Origin: Locusta migratoria
Lineage: Eukaryota; Arthropoda; Insecta; Orthoptera; Acrididae
Reading direction: 5' to 3'
NCBI GenBank assembly: GCA_026315105.1
Contig: CM048750.1
Span: forward strand, 401,732,502 to 401,796,501
Length of the DNA: 64,000 nt
Of this stretch, positions 42,737-54,419 are shown piece by piece (the first letter of the stretch is position 1; the number at the start of each line of letters is the position of its first letter). The notes under the pieces are model-generated. The model was not told the origin of the DNA. It saw only the letters and a list, made by a program, of their open reading frames with translations, and searched no databases. A program made the translations under genes and the position numbers.

Positions 42737-44455
42737 TATCATTACGTGTTTGTATGTGAAAATAACACAAGATATTACCTCTTCGTATTTTTAGTTCAGA
42801 ATTGTTTGGTATTAGTAATTAGACCTCATTTACTGTAATACCATCAGTCAGCTACGTAGTAGTCATCCAATAGTACAATTCCTCGCCGCGGCAACATTTA
42901 TTTGAGTGTTTGTCAAAAGTATACTTGTTTTTTTACTGGTACCATTTTAAAGGAAGTTCTTTAAAAAGATAGCTGATTTATTGACTGTACAAGGGTACAT
43001 ACAAGAATCTGGCAACCATACAGCAGGAATAGCATGTATTAATTTCCCCAAATTTTTCCATAATTCCAAGGGCACTATTACGTGGGAGACGTTAGTGACA
43101 TCCAAGTAAATCACCATTCTGAAGTCACTGTGACGTATATACTGCCAGTAAGGCTCCTATAAACCCGAGATGAACTATCTACCATTTTTTCCCCAAACTG
43201 TAGGATTTGCCACGTATGAACGTGGAATTTTCATCAATGTATTTGTTAAAAACAACACTACATTTTCTTTTTAGTTTAATTTATGCCAATAATTTATAAA
43301 CAGCATATACTGATAGTTTACGACCATGCACTTTCTGACGTTACGGAATTTTCGATATGTGAGGAACTTTTTTCCTGTTGAAGTTAGGTGAACACATTAA
43401 GCGAATGAAATGTTCAAAATACATCAAATTTTCATCCTCTCCAAACAGAAAGTCGGTGAGAAATGTGTAACTTGAGATAATGTCAGTTAAAAGTAACGCA
43501 CTGGGACCTGCCCACCCGTCTAGTAGTAACACGTCTTTCATATTAGAGCTCCTAACAATTAGGCACATATTGTTACTGCATAACATCCATACTTGAAGAT
43601 ACTGGTACTGACTTCTTTTAACCCATTAAATTTAATAGTTGCACACTACAAAATAATTGTGTCTCTATGTAATATGCAATTTCAGTTTTTCAGTCATATG
43701 AAAAGGATGTTCTAAGTATCTCAATACAGAGTGCTTTATTATGTGAGGAAATGAGAACAAGTCAGTTCGTTAGTTAGTGAAGAGATCCCTGCTATCTGTC
43801 ATTTTCAAGTATTCTCACATAAAATCCTCATTAGATCTAGTAACTTCCGTTCTGTTACTGCTAGGCTTTAAACTGAAGGAAATGTAACTCCTATTAGGTT
43901 TTGGAAACTGAGTAGTAGCTCTGAAACACAATGGACAAGAAGAAAAGAAATAAACATTTGTGAGTGACGAAGGAATATCTGCAAATCGAATAATAAATCA
44001 CTAACATTACTCGTTTCCATTCTACACCTATGTATTTACTTGAATAATGCAACAGTTAATGAAGTTTTGCGTAGTAACCATGTGGCAAAATACTCCCCTC
44101 TTTGCATGTTATCATTTGTCAAAATATCATTTTGATACCTCTAACCGTGTATGAGATACGCAAAGTTTCATTCTGGCCTTATCGCCATCGGAAATGAGTG
44201 AGCTAAATAAAATAAAGTTTAGCTGTATGAGTAAAAGGTAAAGATCTCCTCCTTAGTCGAGAATAAAATTCAATCCATTAGGAAAGTTTCATCCGCAGCA
44301 ACATATGGTGTAACTAGCACCAAACGGAATATCATAGCAGCCTCAATTTTTTACTGCAAACTTTTCCTAATGTAGCGCAGTCTCTTATTTCGAAGCCAAT
44401 ATCTTATTAACTATGACTATTAACGAAATGACGAGCATTTCGCCACAATGCTGAA
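42737..44455. other. Unassigned sequence
   Basis: No gene was confirmed. A copy of the dispersed word ACAAGGGTACAT followed by GGCAACCATACAGCAGGAAT is at about 42988-43030. A minus-strand frame at 43341-43586 (with MKDVLLLDGWAG) is faintly transposase-like but too short to assign. Confidence 0.4.
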
Positions 44456-44760
44456 ATATAAAGATTTAAGTTGCGGAAAAATTAAATAGTTCTACCAATT
44501 AATTTTTGCGAAATCGTTTGTGAAAGATGGAACGGCATGCGCCTCTACGCTGTTAGTGCAGCGCTATTCCAACCATGTTGGGGAAAACATGGCGGACGAT
44601 TCAGCCTGGGTATTTAGGAGCTCTAACCGCCAGTTTCGATGCTTCTCGATTTCTGCGATCGTATCGCGTCTCGCTATGTTTTACACGTTAGCGTTGTTCT
44701 AATGGCGGTATAAATATCGCTTTCTTCTTTTCGAAAGTTCGAACGTTAATAAGAAACGAC
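44456..44760 (+). other. CpG-rich patch with TATA-like box
   Basis: CpG density is clearly higher than in the neighbours. The frame 44520-44702 begins AAGATGGAACGGCATGC, and a TATA-like GCGGTATAAATATCGC lies at about 44703-44718. It could be a decayed promoter or the edge of an unrecognised element. No downstream gene supports a promoter. Confidence 0.25.
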
Positions 44761-45770
44761 CGACTGTCTTCAGAGTAAAGGTATTTCTTGTGAATTTGTT
44801 CCAGTAATGTTACAGCTGACATTCGTCTTCAGAAAAAGCGTTACACATAGTTCTGATACTTCAAAATACATTATCTTGTGTGAAATAAAGCTTTAATCTT
44901 ACCAGAATTAATAGTACTGTAGTCAGTGGCGTAGCTATGTCACCAAGGGCCCCGGGGAAAAAATGACATTGGGGCCCTCTTTACACTAATACTGTACAGA
45001 TGCAGAACTACTTCATCATCAGCTCCTTACCGCCCACTGGAAGACACAATAAGGCAAACCTAACTACTACTAAGTAAATTATTATGTGTCACGCAGCAGA
45101 TAATGTTCAATCATACTCTCTAATATAATTGTGAAAGTTTGTTTGTTATGCTTTCACGGTGATTTGGATGAAATTTTGCAGAGGGGTAGAGATAGAATTG
45201 GACCTAGGTAGGACATGCAGATGAAAATGGCCCATGAGAGAGTTTTCGTCATCAGTGACAGCAGGCGGACTGTTTGTTGTCAGTGCCGACAACTCACTCT
45301 CGCTAAAGGAGGAAACTAGTGGAAATATTCCTGTAGGAGGGTTTCATCAAAAGTAAGTTGTCGGATTTTGTCTGATGAAACACTTTGGATTGAGCAGTGC
45401 CCCTACCAGGCTTCTTGAAGTATATGTTAGTGTCTGGCCAGGAAACAGTAATACGTAAAATAACTAAGTCGATATCTTCGCTTATTGTCGTGGCAATGGG
45501 GTAGAGGGCAGCGTCTTGGTGCACAATTCACTATTGAGACAAAGTAATTATTACATGAAACTTTTGATCCGTGAATCTAATTACACCTTTAAATGGCAGA
45601 ATAAACAAATAGTTTGCTGGTAGAAACGTACCTTAAAAGATTGCGTGAAGTGCTGAATTCTCACCATTACCTTAAAACACATTGAAGTTGTTTGTTTTTC
45701 ACATAGAAGAAATGAGCAGAATGCGGCGGAGGGTATAGTGTTAATATGAACGTCAATTGAAGAGCGAATA

Positions 45771-46023
45771 AGGAGGAGGAAGCTTAGGGTTTAACGTCCC
45801 GTCGACAGCGTGGTCATTAGAGACGGAGCTTATGCTCGGATTTTCGGGGATGGATGTGGGAGGAAATCGGCCGTGCCCTTTCAAAAGGAACCATCCCGGC
45901 ATTTGTCTGGAGTGATTTAGGGAAATCACGGAAAATATAAATATGGATGGTTGGAGGTGGATTTGAACCACCGTCCTTCCGAATGCGAGTCCTGTGTCTT
46001 ACCACTGCGCCACCTCGTTCGGT
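45771..46023 (-). mobile_element. tRNA-derived SINE (family 2), minus strand
   Basis: A perfect 12-bp duplication GAAGAGCGAATA (45759-45770 and 46024-46035) fixes the ends. The minus strand starts ACCGAACGAGGTGGCGCAGT and ends in the TTCCTCCTCCTT tail, matching the copy at 3636-3890. Confidence 0.92.
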
Positions 46024-46417
46024 GAAGAGCGAATAGTTCTTATGGAACTCTGTGGAAAGTGCGCACTCTCCAGGTCTGTCTTCGCAGTACGTCATCTGTG
46101 ATTTATGAGATGCACTGTGGAAGGCTCGGTATAACTTTGTAAAACACCTTGTAACTTCCTTTTGCGACGTAATGGGGTAGATAGAGTGGGGGCTCGCTAT
46201 TCGTTTGGGAGGCGCACAAAGAACGGCAGTGCCTGACCATTCCAGCGGTCTGCCCTTTCCCGCACCTTCCGCCCTCCAACACCCCCCCCCCCCATGCTGT
46301 CACCTGTCACATACCCACAACAAATCATATGCCCAATACTGTTCTACTGTACTTAAATATGCTGTATACATTTAATATTTTGTCTTAGTCCATTCTGTTT
46401 AACAATAACTATATTAA

Positions 46418-47824
46418 CATATTGACTGCCAAAGGTATACTTGGGTTACCGACCCCCGGGCATCACTTACTTTTTTTTCCATATTCTGCTTTAGTTTGCT
46501 TGAAGTAAGCTATTTAAGTACAAATAAGTTGAAAATATTGCAATGTAGTACCTTAGTTTATGTTTTTTGTGTGACTTACATATGACTCAAATGGCGCCAG
46601 AGTAAAGTGCCAGGTGTGTCATTTGCTATTTCGCTAATAATTTTGGGTTGGTACTCCTGTAAGTCTTTCATTCCACAACATTACTTGCGTACAGTTCCAT
46701 TATTGTTTCTCTGCATTGTTACTACAGTCTTTATTCAGTGTTGTTTGCTCCGCAACGCAGTGATATTGTAGCAAGAGGAAGTGCCTCGTAGAAGTTATTT
46801 AGATGAACAAAGGCAAGTACAGAAGCTTTTAGATGACGTTATGGAGACAAGTGAAAAAGATGAAGATACTAATGATATGGAAAAATAAGAGGAATGTGTT
46901 AATGCTGGGTACTGTTCATGGAGAGGAAGAAGCTGAAAACCAAGAGGGGCACAAAGAAAAACCAACAATGATAACTGACTATAATCAGTCATTTATAGAT
47001 CCCTCTCACCAAATTAAGTTCTATATTGTCTAAGGGGGGGGGGGGTGTGAAGTGATACAGGAAGCTTGCACTTGAACTGTTGACAGGATCAGCACTGGTA
47101 AAATGCATCAACAACAAGATCATCTCAATCACAGAATTGAAAAAAAAGTGACTTTGAGACTACTCCATACAGAAGATGCCGATGCCTCTGAGAAATCTCC
47201 CACCGTAGCCACCGAGCTGCCTGCAGATTGTGCTCTTGTGAACATGGGAGCAGCAAGTCAGAGGAGTACGGATGCTACGAAAAAATGAAGAATGAATCTG
47301 AACGAGAGAAAGCTGTCAAGAAATGCAAACAAACTACATGGAAATGTAAGAAATTGTGACTCATATTTTTGCGAAGAGTGTTTCTTCCTAAAGCACAGTG
47401 CATGTAGGTGTTAGAGATACAAAGTGGAATTACCCAACTTTTTCAGTCTGTTTCATTGTTGTTGCAATTAGTTGGAGAGTAATTAAAACTGTATGTGATA
47501 TACAATCTACTGTATAAGTAATATGTAACACCAAATAATAAATTATAAAAACAAGTGAACTCCAATATGACTGGGCCATGTGATTTATATATAATTCACG
47601 ATTTCAAGTGTCAATAACTACTCCTGAGCTCTTGAAAACTGGAGGCCACGAACATGATTTGTTACTGTAGCCATAACGTACTGTAACACCAAGTCCCAAC
47701 ACGCTACTGTGCGTTACAACTGCACCACAGAGCTTTAAATGGAAAAATGTCCGTGAGTTGTATTTCACGTGGACCGAAGAGACGACTTCCTGTGACATAT
47801 TTATCTCACGTGGCAGTCAATGTG
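46418..47824 (+). mobile_element. piggyBac-like element nested in hAT
   Basis: TTAA flanks both ends (46414-46417 and 47825-47828). The short inverted ends are CATATTGACTGCCA on the left and CACATTGACTGCCA on the minus strand at the right. TTAA targeting with such ends is the mark of piggyBac. The 1.4-kb interior has only scraps of coding sequence. Confidence 0.78.
46801..47420 (+). pseudogene. piggyBac-like transposase scraps
   Basis: The N-terminal scrap near 46805-46890 is acidic (QKLLDDVMETSEKDEDTND). The C-terminal region (47103-47288 and after) ends near 47310-47400 with a cysteine cluster. Read across frame changes it gives CKQTTWKCKK, then CDSYFCEECF, like the Cys-rich C-terminus of piggyBac transposases that helps bind DNA. 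The DDD catalytic core is missing. Confidence 0.5.
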
Positions 47825-48274
47825 TTAAAACATTATTTTCTGAAAGATGGGAATTTTTCTGTTTCTTGTAACAGGAATACAGGAAATCCTTAAAATATTG
47901 ATTGTCAAGTGTAGACAACATTTACTACAATGACACGTTCCACATTACTACGAAATGTCGTATATATGATCTATGGAACAAGTATTAATCTAATCTAATT
48001 AGTCCTTGAAAAAAATTCACTGGGTATCACGAACATAATGAGTGGCGTTTTTCAGATCGTGGGGATTTCGTTCGTGTTTCCTCACGCACCAAAGTCAGAA
48101 TGAAAGAATACCTACTGGAATAATACAGTGCTTCAAACTGTTAGATTGCAGATGTTGGCAAAGATATGATTTCTGATCTGTAATTATCGGTAAGCGTTTT
48201 CGTGACTGCAGTACATTATAGTAATAATATCGGTACACAATTAGAAAGTAGTCAATTTTATTTTAACAATTATT

Positions 48275-48496
48275 TTACAATATTTTCTTGGCTTTGGTTT
48301 TTGCAAAATCATCAAGAAGGTTTGTTAAATCTAGACTTGATGCAGCCTTCTTTTCGATTGCTATGAGTGCCGAATGTCCGAGTGGAGCTTGAGCCATACT
48401 GTACCTCAGATGCGTTTTGATAATTTTTAATTTGCTGAACGACCTTTCGGCTGCTGCGGAAGAATAAAACTGCGGTAAATACTTCCGTAACCTCAC
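48275..48496 (-). pseudogene. hAT transposase C-terminal dimerisation domain
   Basis: The frame encodes LRKYLPQFYSSAAAERSFSK, LKIIKTHLRYSMAQAPLGH and LALIAIEKKAA-like wording, the order seen in hAT C-terminal dimerisation domains. The upstream part on the minus strand (48500-48600) continues in other frames. The zinc finger and RNase H-like catalytic domain are not visible, so the element cannot move on its own. Confidence 0.82.
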
Positions 48497-48614
48497 ATGC
48501 TAATAATGCATTTTTTTAAAATAATTTCCTTACATAACCGGCAAACTTTCTATGTTGGGATTAATTTCGGCAGGAGAAACTAAAAGTCGAAATTCCTCCA
48601 CTCAACTAAAATAT

Positions 48615-48710
48615 TATATACAGTATAACGTCTATTATCCGAAGAAATTTGGGTACATGGATATTCGGAAAATCGGTTTATTCGGATATTCGAACTGTAC
48701 ACTTCTATTT
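48615..48710. repeat. pogo/Tigger-like short palindromic segment
   Basis: CAGTATAACGTCTATTATCC and the inverted CGGATATTCGAACTGTAC end resemble a pogo-type mini-element. A homologous segment in the opposite direction lies at about 60533-60631 in the second hAT copy, so the common ancestor already held it. Confidence 0.5.
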
Positions 48711-48730
48711 GCCAATAAAAAGTACTGTAC

Positions 48731-48931
48731 AAAAAATGTTCAAATGTTTGTAGAACGTATGGGACTTAACTACGGGGTCATCAGTCCCTAAGCTTACAAA
48801 CTACTTGTGAACTAGCTAAGAGTAAAGACGGCACAAATATCCATGCCCGAGGGGAGATACGAACCCCCGACTGTAGTGACCGTGCAGACCGTGACTGGAG
48901 CGCCTCAGTCCCCTCGGCCACAGCGGCCGGC
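48731..48931 (-). mobile_element. tRNA-derived SINE (family 1), minus strand
   Basis: GTACTGTAC is duplicated at 48722-48730 and 48932-48940. Head and body match the SINE at 3114. The related hAT copy lacks a SINE at the matching place (about 60520), which confirms insertion into a complete hAT copy. Confidence 0.92.
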
Positions 48932-49359
48932 GTACTGTACAGTAAATGTATTTATACTGTATTTGGAGGAGCGCGATCCTTCACATTGCACGCCACAACA
49001 CTTGGAAGACGCAGCTGTTGCTGTGAGCAACTGTGATGCTGCCGCTACTTCTGCCGACCGAAGTGTGGCGATTGTTGGACACATTGACTGGCAGCTTCGC
49101 CTGTCTTGTGGAGGCCCAATTAGAAGCAATGAACGTCAGCCGGTGGCCCAGTGCGGCTGCTGAGGGAAACTTGGTTTGAGGGGAAGGGGGATATGATGGA
49201 CGATAGGGTGGGAGGGTAAAAAAAATTAAATAAAAAATTCGACGCTCTATTGTAACATTTTTCGATCGTCGCTCACGAAGGCCGAGGGGCCCCTTGAGCT
49301 CGGGGGCCCCGGGGCACTGCCCCGCCTAGCCCTGTGATAGCTACGCCACTGACTGTAGT

Positions 49360-50826
49360 GTTGAAAGAAATTGTGTACTGTAACCCCAAATTTTGAAAAC
49401 GTAACGGAACAGTACCGTGTATCTCCGCAGATAAGACGATCTTCAGATAAGACGAGATACAAATTTTCATCAAAATGTTATAGTTTAAGCATATATCTGG
49501 CCTTTAAGACGATCCCCAAGTTACCGTATTTATGCGAATGCATGCCGCACTTTTTTCTCCAGTTTTCGGGGTCTAAAAATACGTCTGCGACTTAGAATTC
49601 GGAGGCAAAGCTTCAGGAAGTTCCTAAAAAATGCCCTTAGAAGCCTCCATAAGTAGTTTTCGTGATTGGTAACTTGGATTTCGCCCTTTGTTGCAGTGTT
49701 TGCTGTCTGCTTTTGAACTTACGTGCGTGTAATGCTACGTTGTATCCGATCGTGAAGAAGCATGTATTTTTTACACCGCGAAATTTAAAAAAAAAATTAA
49801 AAAAATTAAAAGTAATTTCTTTCGCCGAGACATTTAATCGCGCCGATGCACATATTATGCGGATGAAAACACACGAAATTGCCTGAGAACAGATGATAAA
49901 GGATTTCGAAGAAGCCGCAGTTGTTGCGTATAGATCCTAAATATTCTAACCCTTTCACTGCTCCGAATGTAAATATACTCTAATCGTTTCAGTGCGACTC
50001 AGGATATATTGAAAAATTATTTTTGACAAGCGACGTTGTAAAATCAAGCTGCATTGTAAATAATTAATTTTATTCCTGATTTATGGGACATTGGTTATCG
50101 TATGTTCCGTTGCCAAATCAATAAATTAATAAAGCTCGAAAACCGAATAGGTCTACTTCTTTTTAAAAAATTCGCAAAACTTTGTTTTCGTAAATCTTTC
50201 CTCCACGGTGTAAATTTCATCAGGGTAATATCGCAGATGTACTGCATAGCGGCGAATACGGAAACTACCAGGGTTTAGCAGTCTCCCCACCACACCGTCG
50301 CAGTTGTAACCAAGCGACCAATGATATGGCTCTCCATAAAAGTCAATGGGAAGACTCTGTGTTTCACGCGCGTGCATATGAACACTTGTGAGGTGTATTG
50401 CAATAATATTCTACCTACGAGTTCGCTTGTGTTGCCTCTAGATTGGAAACGGCCAATTGTACTTCTTTCTCGAAAGATGTGTTTTAACATATGGTTATGA
50501 CGTCCAGTGTTTGTGTTTTCGTATTGCCGTTTTATTCAGTAAACGCACAATCAGATGAACTAAGCGCATAGCATTCGAATGCACATAACTAGAATTCTGT
50601 TCGCAATGTCTGCACTCAAGTCAAGTGACATGGGAACAGCGCTGCAGACCATATAGCGCCAAGCGTATTTCAACCATTATTAACTCGCTATTGTATGCAG
50701 ATAACTTTCAACAGTATCGTAAAACTATGTACATATTTTAATAGTCGGCTTAAAAATTATATTCATTGGATGAAGTCGGCTTACACTCGCGAAGATCGAG
50801 AGTGTGATGGTTTTTTATGAGAACTG
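49360..50826. other. Unassigned sequence
   Basis: No gene was recognised. GCCGCACTTTTTTCTCC and GTCTAAAAATACGTCTGCGA near 49540-49590 look like the end of an old DNA mini-element. The rest is AT-rich without coherent frames. Confidence 0.4.
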
Positions 50827-50854
50827 TTTTTTTTTTTTTTTTTTTTTTTTTTTT
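50827..50854 (-). repeat. Poly(T) run of 28
   Basis: Twenty-eight consecutive T, that is poly(A) on the minus strand. It may be the tail of a minus-strand retroposon, but no body or target duplication was identified. Confidence 0.6.
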
Positions 50855-51278
50855 CATAGGGCGGAATTGACAGCCAACCATATTCTTTTTGTTTTCTACA
50901 GCTGTTACACGAATGTCTGCTCGAATTAATTATGTTTCGAAGACGCACATAGACACAGAAAAAGAAAAAATCTCCCAGAAAAAACAACCTTACACAACTA
51001 TTTTCAGTCTTTGCTTATCGTTTTGCTTTTTTCACTGCAAGGAGGCAGTTACCAACAGCTTTTTTCATGATCTTCATTGGGTAAGTTCAAAGGCTAAATA
51101 CAAACCAGTAATGAATCAAATGTGTAATGGTTTGAAAAATAAGTTACTGTACAGATAGTTTCCCCTTTAGGTGCTGTGTTCAGTCTTTTGCTGTTGTGTC
51201 TCAATTAGGAACGGACACTGATGACCCTTCTGTTCAGTCCCCTTAAAAGTCCCAAAACAACAGACATTAGGTAACTTT
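50855..51278. other. Unassigned, with a SINE-like tail
   Basis: CTGATGACCCTTCTGTTCAG near 51218 resembles a tail motif of orthopteran SINEs, but no head was found. Confidence 0.35.
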
Positions 51279-51480
51279 TGTTATACGAAGTTTTGATCCA
51301 GACACTAATGAAAGTCCATGTCCATATACCACCAACAAACATAAAATCTTTCCGAGATCATTGCTATGTATTTCTGCCTAATTTCCTTGTCTTCAAGCTT
51401 CTCCACTCTTATCCTTCTACATATGGACCTGACTTTCTGCTCTTTTGGCCTCGCAAAACCAATTTCACTGCAAATTAAAT
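51279..51480 (-). mobile_element. LINE-B, linker segment 3' of the nested RTE
   Basis: The minus strand continues the LINE-B reading interrupted at 53081. One frame reads RRIRVEKLEDKEIRQKYIA. The duplication GCAAATTAAAT (51470-51480) against GCAGATTAAAT (53071-53081) marks the edge of the nested RTE. The far end near 51279 is uncertain. Confidence 0.65.
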
Positions 51481-52001
51481 GTTGTTGTTGTCTTCAGTCC
51501 GAAGACTGGTTTGATGCAGCTCTCCACAACACCCTATCCTGAGCAAGCCTTTTCATCTCCTCATAGGAACGACAACCCACATCCACTTGAATCTGTTTAC
51601 TATACGCGTCTCTTGGTCTCCCTCTGTGATTTTTACCCCATACACTTCCCTCCATTGCTAAATTTACGATTCCTTGATGTCTAAGAATGTGTCCTACCAA
51701 GCGATCCCTTCTTTCAGTCAGGGTATGCCAGAAATTTCTTTTCTCCCGAATTCTGTTCAGTTCCTCTTCATTTTTATGAGATCTATCCACCTAATCTTCA
51801 GTATTCTTCTGTAGCACCACATTTCAAAACCCTCTATCCTCTTCCTGTCCGCACAGCTTATCGTCCATGTTTCACTCCCATACAAGGCAACACTCCACAC
51901 AAATGCCTTCAGAAAAGACTTCCTTACACTTAAATTAATATTCGATGTTAGCAAATTTCTCTTTTTCAAAAATGCTTTTGTTCCCATTGCCATTCTGCAT
52001 T

Positions 52002-52355
52002 TTATATCCTCTGTAGTGCATCATCATTTGTTATTTTACTGCCCAAGTAACAAAACTCATCTACCTCCTTTATTGCTTCGTTACCTAATCTAATTCCTTC
52101 AGCATCACCCGATTTTCTTAGACTGCACTCCATTACCCTAGTTTTGCTCTTGTTAATGTTCATCTTATAAGCACCTTTCAGCACACTGTCCATTCTGTTC
52201 AATTGCTCTTCCAGGTCCTTTGCTGTGTCTGACAGAATTGCTGTGTCGTCGGCACAACGCAATGTTTTTAATTCTTCCCCCTGAAATTTAATTCCTACAC
52301 CAAATTTCTCCTTGCTTTCTTTTATAGCTTGCTCAATGTGCAAATCGAACAACAT
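52002..52355 (-). pseudogene. RTE reverse transcriptase, second half
   Basis: This continues the RT after the SINE. LRCADDTAILSDTAKDLEEQ carries the catalytic DD, and INKSKTRVMECSLRKSGDAE and FCYLGSKITNDD follow. A frameshift ends the frame, and the C-terminal part resumes at 51993. Confidence 0.85.
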
Positions 52356-52356
52356 T

Positions 52357-52558
52357 CGCCGGCCGCGGTGGCCGAAGGGACTGAGGCGCTCCAGTCACGG
52401 TCTGCATGGCCACTACGGTCGGGGGTTCGAATCCCCCCTCGGGCATGGATATTTGTTCCCGTCCGTAGTATTAGCTAGTTCATAAGTAGTTTGTAAGTTT
52501 AGGGTCTGATGACCCCGTAGTTAAGTCCCATAAGCTTAACAAACAATTGAACATTTTT
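52357..52558 (+). mobile_element. tRNA-derived SINE (family 1), plus strand
   Basis: A perfect 10-bp duplication GAACAACATT (52347-52356 and 52559-52568) fixes the ends. The head GCCGGCCGCGGTGGCCGAAG and the B box GGTTCGAATCCCC are intact. It splits the RT frame of the host RTE copy. Confidence 0.94.
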
Positions 52559-52568
52559 GAACAACATT

Positions 52569-53059
52569 GGAGAAAGGCTACAACCCTGTCTTACTACCTT
52601 CCCAACTAATGCTTCCCTTTCATGCCCTTCGAGTCTAATAACTGCGGTCTGGCTTTTGTACAAGTTGTAAATAACTCTCCTTTCCCTGTAGTTTACCCCT
52701 GCTGACTTCAGAATTTGAAAGAGTGTATTCCAGTCAACATTGTCAAAAGCTTTCTCCAAATCTACAAAAGCTAAAAATGTAGGTTTACCTTTCCTTGATC
52801 TATCTTCTAAGATAAGACGTAAAGTGAGTATTGCCTCCCGGGTTCCTACGTTCCTCCTGAATCCAAACTGATCTTCCCCGAGATCAGCATCTACCAGCTT
52901 TTCCATTCTCCTGTAGATAATTCGTGTTAAAATTTTGCAACCATGACTTATCAAACTGATAGTTCTGTAATTTTCACACCTGTCTGCGCCTGCTTTCTTT
53001 GGAATGGGGATTATTACATTCTTCTTAAAGTCTGAGGGTATTTCGCGTGTCTCATACAT
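52569..53059 (-). pseudogene. RTE reverse transcriptase, N-terminal half
   Basis: This is the best preserved RT of this family here: MYETREIPSDFKKNVIIPIP, KKAGADRCENYRTISLISHG, GEDQFGFRRNVGTREAILTL and AFVDLEKAFDNVDW (motif A with its Asp), then VRQGCSLSPMLF. The chain is interrupted by the SINE. The catalytic pair follows in the 52002-52355 frame as CADDTAIL. Confidence 0.88.
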
Positions 53060-53081
53060 CCTACACTCCAGCAGATTAAAT

Positions 53082-54160
53082 AACGATCAGTATCATCAAA
53101 GAACCCCATGAAAACACGTGTGTCCTTGACTGTCTTCTTGAATTTCTGGACTTTTATTGTATAGTCAATGACAGATCTGGTTCCCCTTCCTTCCCAAGTA
53201 TAGCAGTGAATGTCCTTATGCTTAAATAAGGAGTTTGTGATAACTAAGCCCATAGCTGTTTTCTGTTCCTGTTAGCCTCCATATCCTCTCCAAACCTACC
53301 CATAACCTTTTCATAACCTTCTGCTCGATGTCCTATCCTGGCGTTGAAATCACCCATGAGTAAAACACTATCCTAATTCTTCACTCTAACAACTACAGCA
53401 CTAAGTGTGTTGTAAAATCTGTCCATCTCATCTTGATCTGTCCCTTCACAGGGTCAATACACTGCCACAATCCTAATTTTCTTGCTGGAGATGGCCAAAT
53501 CTATCCACATCGGTCGTTCATTTACATACCTTATTGCAATTATGCTGGGTTCGATTGCTTTCCTGATGTAAAACCCTACACCCCACTGTGCTCTTCCTAT
53601 TTTGACACCTGACATGTAGACCTTGTATTCTCCTACTTCGTCCTCTTTCTCTCCCCTTACTCTAACAGCTACGACACCTACCCCCATCTTACTTGAAGCC
53701 TCCGCTAGCTCTACCTTCTTCCTAGTGTAATCCCCATTGATATTAATAGCTCCCGATCTCATTCCAGATCGTTTGCCAAGTCATATCGGAGGAGTCCCTG
53801 GTCTGTCAATTACAGGTGGGACTCCATCTCCTCCAAAGGTCCGAGGCATTTTGCTCTGATTGTTGCCAGCGTGATATTGAAGTACCTGAGAAGCAGGTTG
53901 CTAGCCTTATTTGCCCAGGGCCCCACTGGGCTTTACCCCTAACGGTCAAGGGACTAACCGGTGGATTTGGTAGTCTTTGCCGCCTGAGCACAAAGGTGGC
54001 CACGACTCAGAATATGTCCGAGATGGCCAACCTTATTCCAAAGTAACTGGTATCCCAACTGTCAGGACCACTTACTTGGCCACTCATACATTGCCTGTGG
54101 TTCATGAACTAGGACATGACTACAGGAACCCAGACCATGAACCACGCCTCCCCTGTTTCG
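53082..54160 (-). mobile_element. LINE-B, 5' part with endonuclease
   Basis: The minus strand encodes an AP-type endonuclease in pieces: EASSKMGVGVVAVRVRGEKE and GVGFYIRKAIEP (53454-53762), LMGDFNARIGHRAEGYEKV (near 53340), and LFKHKDIHCYTWEGRGTRSV then IDYT (53014-53253). The wording differs from the RTE endonuclease at 7248, so this is another LINE family. The reading passes, without the nested RTE, into the linker at 51480 (DRYLIC joined to SEIGF). Confidence 0.75.
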
Positions 54161-54419
54161 TTGGGAAATTGCAGTGGGCGAACATTCGTAACGAGAAAAG
54201 ACTGCAAATATACAGCTTTTCTCGTCACGAATATTCACCAATATTTTCCCTGAATATGTGGTGAATTCCATAGGATGTCGTTACGTTTGGCCTAAACAGT
54301 ATACACTTCTTACATTACATTAATATTTTATTAATGGATAATTGACAATGCATGCAATTACTTCCTCATACACCTGATCCTCGGCGAAATGTGTTCTGCT
54401 GTGTTGTGATTAAGTACAG
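54161..54419. other. Unassigned, with a short hairpin
   Basis: A hairpin lies at about 54178-54240. AACATTCGTAACGAGAAAAG pairs with its inverted copy (18 of 20) across a short loop. No gene was seen. Confidence 0.45.

Larger units (their letters stand above)
44924..49351 (-). mobile_element. hAT transposon with nested insertions
   Basis: The ends are CAGTGGCGTAGCTATG (44924) and, on the minus strand, CAGTGGCGTAGCTATC (49351). A perfect 8-bp duplication ACTGTAGT lies at 44916-44923 and 49352-49359. These are hAT hallmarks. The C-terminal dimerisation region of a hAT transposase remains on the minus strand. Nested inside are a SINE (45771-46023), a piggyBac-like element (46418-47824) and a second SINE (48731-48931). 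A related inverted copy is at 59975-62387. Confidence 0.9.
51481..53070 (-). mobile_element. RTE/BovB-type LINE nested in LINE-B
   Basis: A 5'-truncated RTE copy lies on the minus strand with its 3' end at 51481. It is interrupted by the SINE at 52357-52558. A 10-of-11 target duplication flanks it. Coding pieces are 52499-53059 (RT start), 52002-52355, 51757-51993 and 51494-51790. Confidence 0.9.

Noticed and set aside
43341..43586. 81-residue frame with LLLDGWAG, like a transposase second-Asp region
   Set aside because: Only one short motif; no neighbouring motifs in any frame support it.
51481..54160. A LINE with a hybrid endonuclease and RT from different families
   Set aside because: A target duplication (GCARATTAAAT) on both sides of the RTE part shows a nested insertion, not a fusion protein.
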